Assembly (NCBI GenBank): GCA_002393555.1 | Contig: DGSP01000029.1 | Span: 1 to 61,557 of the forward strand | Length of the DNA: 61,557 nucleotides | Origin: Prevotellaceae bacterium UBA4359 | GTDB lineage: Bacteria; Bacteroidota; Bacteroidia; Bacteroidales; Bacteroidaceae | Direction: 5' to 3' | Shown here: positions 25,330-32,146 of the stretch, piece by piece | How the letters are laid out: each line of letters starts with the position of its first letter | How positions within the stretch are numbered: position 1 is the first letter of the stretch | Translations under genes and position numbers: made by a program | Notes under the pieces: generated by a model | What the model was told of the DNA's origin: nothing | What the model saw: the letters and a program-made list of their open reading frames with translations, nothing else | Databases searched by the model: none

Positions 25330-27339
25330 ATGAAAGTTAGCAATCTTTTGAAAACCGCTGCAGTGGCCACCTCTTTGGTCTTACCGCTGGCTGCTTCGGC
25401 ACAGAAAGTGAAGGCTCCGGCTGGGGGCAAGGCTATTAGTGACGAACTCATCGGCATCTTCTTCGAGGACATCAGTTATTCGGCTGATGGCGGACTCTAT
25501 GCCGAACTGGTGCAGAACGGCTCGTTCGAGTTCAATCCCAACGAACGCGACGGCTGGGGGGCCACCACAGCATGGCGCATGATGCGTCCGGGCCACTCGC
25601 TGGGTATGCTCCAGGTGAGGATGGACTCGCCTATCCACCCCAACAACCCCACCTACCTGCGTCTGCACACGGAGCGTGTGAAGGAGTTCTATGACTATGA
25701 CGGCTGGAAGGGCTTCGGTCTGAGGAACGATGGTTTCGACGGCATCAGTGTGAAGGCCGGGGCGAAGTATGACTTCTCGGTCTTCATGCGCAACATTGGT
25801 GCTCAGGCCAAGGAGGTGCGTGTGGTGCTGGTGGACGAAAAGGGTCATGGCCGCGACCGCAAGGTGACGGTGTTGGCCGACACGACCATCAAGGCCGACG
25901 TGCAGGACTGGAAGAAGTATGAGGCTGTGCTGACCCCGAATGCCGATTGCACCCATGCCAACCTGCAACTCTTGGTGCAGACACTGGGCGACCTCGATGT
26001 GGATATGGTTTCGCTCATGCCTCAGGACACCTACAAGGGTCACGGCCTGCGCAAGGACCTGGTGGAGGCTCTGGAGGGCTTGCAGCCTAAGTTCCTGCGC
26101 TTCCCTGGCGGATGTGTGGTGCATGGTGGCGGCGACGGTTTCTGGAACACCTACCACTGGAAGACCACCATCGGCCCCAAGGAGCAGCGTCGTGGCCTGA
26201 AGAACACGTGGGGCTATCACCAGTCGATGGGTCTGGGCTACTTTGAGTATTTCCAACTCTGCGAAGACATGGGCATGCAGCCGCTGCCCATCCTGCCTTG
26301 TGGCGTGAGTTGCCAGGGTGCCAACGGCGGCTGGAACATGTGGCCCACTCAGGCACAGGATGCTTGCCCGATGGAAGATATGGACCAGTGGACGCAGGAT
26401 GCGCTCGACCTCATCGAGTGGGCCAATGGCGACGTGACCACTCCCTGGGGCAAGAAGCGCGCTGAGCAGGGACACCCCAAGCCTTTCGGCCTGAAGTATC
26501 TGGGCATCGGCAACGAGGAGAAAATCACCCCCGAGTTTGAGGAGCGTTTCAAGTATATGTATGAGCGCATCACGGCCAAGTATCCCGACATTGTCATCGT
26601 GGGCACTGCTGGTCCTGGCTCTCACAAGGGCAACCCCGACTATGAGGCTGGATGGAAGGTGGCCGAGGCTCTCAGTCTGCCTATCCTCGACGAGCACTAC
26701 TATGAGCCGCGCGACTACTTCCTCAACAACCAAGAGAACTACGACTCCTATCCTCGCGACCGCAAGACGAAGGTCTATCTGGGCGAGTATGCCGCCAAGG
26801 ACAAGAAACTGGCCGATGCTCTCTATGAGGGGCTTTACCTCCTGGGTGTGGAGCGCAATGCCGATGTGGTCACGATGACGAGTTATGCGCCTCTCTTTGC
26901 CAAGAAGGGGCATGAGTCGTGGAACCCCGACCTCATCTACTTCGACAACGAGCGCGTCATCCGCACGTGCAGTTACTACATCCAGCAGATGTTCGGCGTC
27001 TCTTCGGGCCAGTACTACTATGGCGATGTGGCCAAGTTTGAGGGTGGTGACAAGTATCAAGGCACTTCCGCTGTGCTCAACACTCAGAAGGGTGAACTCT
27101 ACATCAAACTCATCAATGCCGCCACCGAGGCCAAGACTGCCACCATCGACCTGAGCAAGTTCAAGGGCATCGCCTCTAAGGCCATGATGACCACCATCGG
27201 CGGCTCGTCGCTCGACGTGGAGAATAACTTCGACGCCCAGCCTGTGGCTCCTTTCGGCAAGGAAATCAAGATGGCGAAGAAGATGACTCTCTCTGTGGCT
27301 CCTTGCTCTGCCAACCTGATTTGTGTGAAGGTGAAATAG
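25330..27339 (+). CDS. GH51 alpha-L-arabinofuranosidase
   Basis: 669 residues with a signal peptide (VATSLVLPLAASAQ). It is a retaining enzyme that releases terminal arabinofuranose from arabinoxylan or arabinan side chains. Signatures: ISDELIGIFFEDISYSADGG near the start, LRFPGGCVVHG, the acid/base Glu396 in YLGIGNEEK and the nucleophile Glu486 in YLGEYAA. A C-terminal beta-sandwich follows. The length and domain order (N-terminal carbohydrate-binding-like sandwich, TIM barrel, sandwich) are normal for the secreted Bacteroidetes form. It is monocistronic, ending in a palindrome cluster shared with the convergent DUF4435 gene. Confidence 0.95.
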   Translation: MKVSNLLKTAAVATSLVLPLAASAQKVKAPAGGKAISDELIGIFFEDISYSADGGLYAELVQNGSFEFNPNERDGWGATTAWRMMRPGHSLGMLQVRMDSPIHPNNPTYLRLHTERVKEFYDYDGWKGFGLRNDGFDGISVKAGAKYDFSVFMRNIGAQAKEVRVVLVDEKGHGRDRKVTVLADTTIKADVQDWKKYEAVLTPNADCTHANLQLLVQTLGDLDVDMVSLMPQDTYKGHGLRKDLVEALEGLQPKFLRFPGGCVVHGGGDGFWNTYHWKTTIGPKEQRRGLKNTWGYHQSMGLGYFEYFQLCEDMGMQPLPILPCGVSCQGANGGWNMWPTQAQDACPMEDMDQWTQDALDLIEWANGDVTTPWGKKRAEQGHPKPFGLKYLGIGNEEKITPEFEERFKYMYERITAKYPDIVIVGTAGPGSHKGNPDYEAGWKVAEALSLPILDEHYYEPRDYFLNNQENYDSYPRDRKTKVYLGEYAAKDKKLADALYEGLYLLGVERNADVVTMTSYAPLFAKKGHESWNPDLIYFDNERVIRTCSYYIQQMFGVSSGQYYYGDVAKFEGGDKYQGTSAVLNTQKGELYIKLINAATEAKTATIDLSKFKGIASKAMMTTIGGSSLDVENNFDAQPVAPFGKEIKMAKKMTLSVAPCSANLICVKVK

Positions 27340-27383
27340 GAGACGGCTTTGGGGCATTGTTCCTTGCCCCGTGTCCACACTAC

Positions 27384-27441
27384 GTGCAACGGCGTTGCAC
27401 ATTCAAATTGTACGGCGTACCAATTGCAATTGGTACGCCGT
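27384..27441. repeat. Palindrome cluster between convergent genes (30-bp perfect palindrome)
   Basis: GTGCAACGGCGTTGCAC at 27384-27400 is a perfect 17-bp palindrome. 27412-27441 is a perfect 30-bp palindrome with no loop (half-site ACGGCGTACCAATTG). The same motifs occur at 11577-11658. It may act as a bidirectional terminator or protein-binding repeat. Confidence 0.88.
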
Positions 27442-27469
27442 TCCTATTATAATTTGTATGTCGTTGCAC

Positions 27470-28477
27470 TTAACGTGGTTTTTCGTTCTCCAGAAACTGG
27501 GTGACGTGCTGCCGCAGCCGCTGGTAGAGGTCGCTGTCCTTGAACTGGGTGTTGCGGCGCAGCATCTGGGCAGGCTGGAACTGGCTGTGGGAGTAACTGG
27601 CCAGTTCGTTGTTCATCTGCTGCTGGTTGCCCTTGGCCAGCATCTTGATTTCTTTCTCGCGCTCCCGTCTCAAGAGGGTGCAGACGGGGGTGAGGGCTGC
27701 ATCGACCACGTTCTCCATGAGGTGGTGGCCCTGGATGAAGAGGTAGGTGTTGTCTTTCCGCAAGCCGAGTTCGGCGAGTTCTTGCTTCAGGGGAGTGAGT
27801 TTGCCTTTGGCATCCTTCACGTGCTGCTGCAGCCAGGCGAGTTTGCGGTTCACCTGCCGGCGCACCCGTTCGAGGGCATCGATGGGCTTGTGGATGTTGA
27901 GTTGCTCGATGGCCACGATGTTGTTGAAGTTGGTGAGGGGAAAGTCGTTGAAACGTCCCTTGCGATGGAGCCAGATGAGCCAAATGAAGAGTTCGTAGAT
28001 GATTTCGGAATACTGCCGCAGGTATTCCTCGAAGTTGAAGAGGTCGCGGTCATTGAGGGTTGCCATCACACAGACGTTGTGGAGCGAGGGTGCGTAGCAC
28101 TGGAAACTCTCGATGGAGTAGGCGTAGGTGTGGATGATGTAGGGGTTGTGGAGCATGCGGGCCGAGGAAGGTGTGTAGCCTTGCAGCAGGTAGTCGAGGT
28201 CGGCATCGACGCAGGCAATCATGTAGCCGCCCAGCGACTCGCCCAGTTGGTTCATCATGGCGGTTTTCTTGCCTCGGTTGAGGTTGGTGCGCGAGGGGAG
28301 CATCACCTCGAAGGCCGTCTGCTCATCCTCAAACTCGCTGAGCACCGTGCGCCAGAAGAAGATGTCTTCGTGGCTTTCCACGTAGGCGACAATCTTCCGT
28401 TTCTTCGTCTGAGGGCGGAGGCGGTTGGCGGCCTCGATGTAGGCGGAGGAGAGGTTGGACAGCAAATGACGAGCCAT
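27470..28477 (-). CDS. DUF4435 (TOPRIM-like) protein, putative effector of an ATPase pair
   Basis: 335 residues. The TOPRIM-like features are an early acidic motif (AYVESHEDIFFWRTVL) and CVDADLDYLL, the metal-binding acids expected in DUF4435 nucleases such as AriB of the PARIS anti-phage system. The remainder is helical (LAWLQQHVKDAKGKL). It lies downstream of the AAA ATPase gene on the same strand with its own -7 box between them. The pair also occurs as a common chromosomal pair in Bacteroidales (from memory), so a defence role is inference. Confidence 0.8.
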   Translation of the reverse strand: MARHLLSNLSSAYIEAANRLRPQTKKRKIVAYVESHEDIFFWRTVLSEFEDEQTAFEVMLPSRTNLNRGKKTAMMNQLGESLGGYMIACVDADLDYLLQGYTPSSARMLHNPYIIHTYAYSIESFQCYAPSLHNVCVMATLNDRDLFNFEEYLRQYSEIIYELFIWLIWLHRKGRFNDFPLTNFNNIVAIEQLNIHKPIDALERVRRQVNRKLAWLQQHVKDAKGKLTPLKQELAELGLRKDNTYLFIQGHHLMENVVDAALTPVCTLLRREREKEIKMLAKGNQQQMNNELASYSHSQFQPAQMLRRNTQFKDSDLYQRLRQHVTQFLENEKPR

Positions 28478-28487
28478 GAGTCTTAAA

Positions 28488-28590
28488 AATTAAAGGTTAA
28501 AAGTTAAAAGTGAAAAATTTGAGTAACCTGCCATTCGGCTTGTTGGCTTTTCATTTGCAAAAGTAACTTGGATTTTTCACTTTTCACTTA
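28488..28590. repeat. Heptamer hairpin between DUF4435 and ATPase genes
   Basis: Left side 28488-28519 (units GTTAAAA, GTGAAAA) can pair with the TTTTCAC units at 28573-28590. The loop contains the -7 box of the DUF4435 gene, so folding or melting of this element could affect that promoter. Confidence 0.6.
28558..28565 (-). promoter_or_regulatory. -7 box of the DUF4435 gene
   Basis: TACTTTTG on the minus strand, about 80 bases before the ATG at 28477. Confidence 0.6.
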
Positions 28591-29430
28591 ATTACTGATG
28601 TCTCCCACTTCGGTCACGTTCCCCATCCAGCCGTCCATGATGAGGGCGGGGGAGTGGGTGGAGAGGATGATTTGGGCGTTGGGGTTGAGTTGGCGGATGA
28701 GGTCGATGAGCCGTTGCTGCCAGTCGATGTGGAGGGAAATTTCAGGTTCGTCCATCAGAAGGGCGTATGGCTCGCGGTCTTCCACCAGCACGGTGAGCAG
28801 GATGGCGAGCATCTGCTTTTCGCCGCTGGAGAGTTGATAGGGGGTGATGACCTCGGTGGAGCCTTCCAGATTGGTCTGGATGAACTGAATCTCGTTGCTC
28901 TTGCGGTCAATCTTCTTTTGGGTGTCGGCAAAGAGTTGGTCAATCATGTCCTGAAACTGCTTCTTGGGGGCACTGACTTCGGCTGCTTTCTGCTGCTCGT
29001 CGGGGTCGCCGCCGCTGAGGAGTTCGATGATGCGGTTGCCGATGTTGACCTGATAGTCGAGGTATCGCTTCTGCAAACGATAAATCTGCCAGTCCAGTTC
29101 GGTTTTCACCCTCGAGTCGGAGAGTTTCTCGAGCAGGTCGCTGTGGAGCAGGGGACGGTCGAAGGAGCGGATGACGTCGAACTTGATGTAGGTGGCATCT
29201 TCGGGCATGAGTCTGATGCGCATGCCCTCCGGGGCATCGCCAGGCACGAGTTCGCCCTTGTCGATGGCATCGAGCATGTGGACCGAGTGGTTGATGATGG
29301 TGCTCTTGCCCACACCGTTGATGCCGCTGAGGATGTTCACGTCGGGCTGCAGTTGCCATGTGACGTGCCTGCCGCCTTTCCACAAAGCCTTGATTTCTAT
29401 GCTTTGGATGTAGTCTGCTCTTTTTCTCAT
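28588..29430 (-). CDS. AAA/ABC-type ATPase paired with DUF4435
   Basis: 280 residues from ATG 29430; an earlier frame start is a TTG inside the promoter and is rejected. Walker A GINGVGKST is at residues 36-44, with signature LSSGEKQM near residue 200, Walker B LLMDEPEISLHIDWQ and the histidine switch STHSPALI. This is the OLD/RecF-like AAA_15/AAA_21 layout with a short helical insertion (LLSGGDPDEQQKAAEV). The size is smaller than typical AriA. The gene precedes the DUF4435 gene (110 bp gap), and the combination is that of PARIS (AriA-AriB). Confidence 0.85.
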   Translation of the reverse strand: MRKRADYIQSIEIKALWKGGRHVTWQLQPDVNILSGINGVGKSTIINHSVHMLDAIDKGELVPGDAPEGMRIRLMPEDATYIKFDVIRSFDRPLLHSDLLEKLSDSRVKTELDWQIYRLQKRYLDYQVNIGNRIIELLSGGDPDEQQKAAEVSAPKKQFQDMIDQLFADTQKKIDRKSNEIQFIQTNLEGSTEVITPYQLSSGEKQMLAILLTVLVEDREPYALLMDEPEISLHIDWQQRLIDLIRQLNPNAQIILSTHSPALIMDGWMGNVTEVGDISN

Positions 29431-29454
29431 GGTCTTGTTGTTTGGTTGATATTG

Positions 29455-29462
29455 CAAAAGTA
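29455..29462 (-). promoter_or_regulatory. -7 box of the AAA ATPase gene
   Basis: TACTTTTG on the minus strand, 24 bases before the ATG at 29430. Confidence 0.7.
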
Positions 29463-29579
29463 CAGAAAAATTAGGAATAAGGAGGTAGGATTGAGGAATT
29501 ATTTGTCATCTTAGTTGTGTTTTTTATTGGAAATAGCAACAATTCCTCATTCCTCATTCTTGATTTTTGATTTTTTTTG

Positions 29580-29587
29580 TACCTTTG
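29580..29587 (+). promoter_or_regulatory. -7 box of the PurF-like gene
   Basis: TACCTTTG followed by a 28-base gap to ATG 29616. Confidence 0.75.
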
Positions 29588-29615
29588 CACTCTAAATTCA
29601 ACAAAAGACTGTTTT

Positions 29616-31103
29616 ATGGGAGGTTTTTTCGGAACCGTATCAATGAAAAAATGTGCGGCAGACCTTTTCTATGGCACTGATTATCAGTCACACCTCGGCA
29701 CACGTCGTGGAGGTATGGCGAGTTATAGCAAGGAAAAGGGGTTTTACCGCGCCATCCACAATCTGGAGAGTACTTATTTCCGTACACGATTTGAGGCGGA
29801 ACTGCCTAAGTTTGAGGGCGAAGCGGGCATTGGCATCATCAGCGACACCGATGCGCAGCCCATGCTGTTCAACAGCCACTTGGGGCGTTTCGCCATCGTG
29901 ACTGTGGCGAAAATCAACAACATGGAGGAGATTGCCAACAAGTTGCTGGATGAGAACATGTACTTGTCGGAATTTTCTTCAGGAAAGATTAACCCGACAG
30001 AGTTGATTGGAGTGCTGATTGTGCAGGGTGAAAGTTTTGTTGATGGTATTGAAAACGTGTTCAAGACGCTGAAGGGCTCATGCTCCATGCTGCTGCTGAC
30101 CGAAGACGGCATCATCGCTGCCCGCGATGCCTGGGGACGCACCCCCATCGTGATTGGCCAGAAGGAAGGCGCGATGGCTGCCACCAGCGAGGACACGGCT
30201 TTTGCAAATCTCGGTTACGAAACAACCTACTATGTGGGTCCGGGTGAGATTGTGCGCTTGCGGGCCGACGGAATGGAGCAGTTGCGCAAGCCGAACAAGA
30301 AGATGCAGATTTGTTCCTTCTTGTGGATATACTATGGCTTCCCCACTTCTACCTACGAAGGGAAGAATGTGGAGGATGTGCGCTTTGAGACAGGCCGTAT
30401 GATGGGCGAGACGGATGATGTGGAAGTGGATTGTGTGGGTGGCATCCCCGACTCAGGCATCGGCATGGCCGTGGGCTATAGTGCCGGCAGCAGGATTCCC
30501 TACAGACGGGGCATCAGCAAGTACACGCCGACTTGGCCACGTTCGTTCATGCCGCCAAACCAGGAGGTGCGCAACCTTGTGGCGAAGATGAAACTTATTC
30601 CTAACAGGGATATGCTCCGAGGCAAGCGTTGCCTTTTCTGCGACGACTCCATCGTGAGAGGTACGCAACTGAGGGAGAACACGAAAGTGCTGAAAGACTT
30701 GGGGGCCAAGGAGGTGCATATGCGCATAGCCTGTCCACCGCTGATATATGCTTGCCCGTTCGTCAACTTCTCGGCTTCGAAGTCGGAACTGGAACTGATT
30801 ACCCGTCGTGTCATCAAGGACTTGGAGACACATTCCAACACCGCCACCATGCTGGCTGATGCCCAGACGGCACAGAACGTGGAGGTGCCAGCCGAGCGCA
30901 TCAAGGCATACGCCACGACTAACTCGCCAGAGTATAAGGCGATGGTGGCTGAGATAGCCCGCCGCCTCAACCTGGACAGCCTCAAGTTCTCCACGCTGGA
31001 GACGATTGTGGAGGCTATCGGACTGGAGAAGTGCCAGATTTGCACCCACTGCTTTGATGGCTCGTCGTTCCACTCGCTGGAGGAGGAGAACCCGAACGAG
31101 TGA
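29616..31103 (+). CDS. Amidophosphoribosyltransferase-like protein lacking the N-terminal Cys nucleophile
   Basis: 495 residues. The PurF architecture is present: N-terminal Ntn glutaminase fold (HLGTRRGGMASY, LFNSHLGRFAIV, GRTPIVIGQKEG) and C-terminal phosphoribosyltransferase with the PRPP loop CLFCDDSIVRGTQL. The terminal cysteines CQICTHC could bind an iron-sulfur cluster. The enzyme normally makes phosphoribosylamine, the first step of purine synthesis. However, the mature start reads MGGFFGTVS, with Gly where PurF has its catalytic Cys1 (MCGI). Glutamine hydrolysis should therefore fail, leaving an ammonia-dependent or changed reaction. The same start is, as I recall, usual for a second PurF homologue in Bacteroidales. 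An upstream start would read into the promoter. Confidence 0.88.
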   Translation: MGGFFGTVSMKKCAADLFYGTDYQSHLGTRRGGMASYSKEKGFYRAIHNLESTYFRTRFEAELPKFEGEAGIGIISDTDAQPMLFNSHLGRFAIVTVAKINNMEEIANKLLDENMYLSEFSSGKINPTELIGVLIVQGESFVDGIENVFKTLKGSCSMLLLTEDGIIAARDAWGRTPIVIGQKEGAMAATSEDTAFANLGYETTYYVGPGEIVRLRADGMEQLRKPNKKMQICSFLWIYYGFPTSTYEGKNVEDVRFETGRMMGETDDVEVDCVGGIPDSGIGMAVGYSAGSRIPYRRGISKYTPTWPRSFMPPNQEVRNLVAKMKLIPNRDMLRGKRCLFCDDSIVRGTQLRENTKVLKDLGAKEVHMRIACPPLIYACPFVNFSASKSELELITRRVIKDLETHSNTATMLADAQTAQNVEVPAERIKAYATTNSPEYKAMVAEIARRLNLDSLKFSTLETIVEAIGLEKCQICTHCFDGSSFHSLEEENPNE

Positions 31104-31141
31104 GTCGGTATTATTCAGAAGAATCGGAATTTACATAACGA

Positions 31142-31193
31142 ATGAAACGAATGGCACGGATTCCAACGCTGGAATCCGTGCCATTCGTTTCAT
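31142..31193. terminator. Perfect 24-bp stem hairpin between convergent genes
   Basis: Arms 31142-31165 and 31170-31193 are exact complements with a 4-base ACGC loop. There is no U-run on either side. It is placed between the PurF-like and lipoprotein genes, so a bidirectional terminator or mRNA end-protector is likely. Confidence 0.85.
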
Positions 31194-31243
31194 CTATCTA
31201 TGATGGACAGGCTTAACTGCCTGATATAAAGGTCTGGACCGAA

Positions 31244-32047
31244 TTACTTGAAGAGTTGCTGGCGCGATGCCGTAATCTGCTCCTTCATCTCCTCGAGTTG
31301 AGACTTGAGTTGGTCAACCGTGATGGCATTGAGTACCTTGAGGGGTTCGATGGCATCGCTGATGGGCTTGAGGTCTGGGTCGTAGGCAGAGAGGCGTTCG
31401 ATGGCATCCTGAAGCAGAATGATGCGGAACGTGATGCTCTCAGCGGTGCTGTCATCGAAGGCAGAGATGAACTTGTCGGTGTTCTGAGTGGTCACGTAAA
31501 GTTGCTCGACGAGTGCAGCGGCTGACATCTGCCAGAAGTAGTTGATGCGACCGTTCTCTTCCATGGCATCGTAGAGTTTAGATGAGGCTTCGAAAGCAGA
31601 ACTTACATCGTCCAACACCTTGAAAGAGGGGTCGTTGATGTCGGCACTCAACTTGGCGATGGCTTCATCATATTCGTCGGTGGGCATGTCGTAAGCAAGT
31701 GCAATCTGCTTGTCAACAGAGAGGGCGCTGAGTGTGCGGTATTTTTCGGCGAGAGTGACGGCGTTCTCTGCGGCTGATGGGCTGAGCAGATAGTCGGGCT
31801 TCACTTGCTTCTCTTCGTCGGAGAGGACCACGCTGCCGTTCTGGTCTTTCAGAATGGGCACAGACTTGAGTTTGCCAAATTCAACGGCAAGGCTGTCAAT
31901 CTGCACCTTGATGTTCTCTTCAATCTGCTCCTGTTCGAAAGCCTTGACGGAGTCGGTGCCTTCCTGTTCGTTCTGAGTTTTGTTTCCTGTGCATGCTGCA
32001 AAGGCAACGGCTGCAAGAGTTACAGCGAAAATGGATAATTTCTTCAT
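31244..32047 (-). CDS. Lipoprotein of unknown function, helical
   Basis: 267 residues. A lipobox at residues 16-19 (FAAC) after a lipoprotein signal peptide (MKKLSIFAVTLAAVAF) marks it for membrane anchoring. The rest is acidic, helix-rich and coiled-coil-like (SSAFEASSKLYDAMEENGRI, LDQLKSQLEEMKEQI style). No catalytic motif is visible and the family is not recognised. It is upstream of a convergent hairpin and about 100 bp after the stop of the ABC gene, so it could form a transport unit with that gene, but nothing proves it. Confidence 0.8.
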   Translation of the reverse strand: MKKLSIFAVTLAAVAFAACTGNKTQNEQEGTDSVKAFEQEQIEENIKVQIDSLAVEFGKLKSVPILKDQNGSVVLSDEEKQVKPDYLLSPSAAENAVTLAEKYRTLSALSVDKQIALAYDMPTDEYDEAIAKLSADINDPSFKVLDDVSSAFEASSKLYDAMEENGRINYFWQMSAAALVEQLYVTTQNTDKFISAFDDSTAESITFRIILLQDAIERLSAYDPDLKPISDAIEPLKVLNAITVDQLKSQLEEMKEQITASRQQLFK

Positions 32048-32146
32048 TTTGTGAAAGTTTTTTATTGGTTTATGATTAATTGTTGATATGTTTTTTATTA
32101 TAATATATGTGTGATGCCGGGATGCCTGCCGAGCCTGTGTGGAGGG

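Noticed and set aside
27371..28486. 371-codon plus-strand frame over DUF4435
   Set aside because: Antisense to a gene with recognisable motifs; composition typical of a shadow frame.
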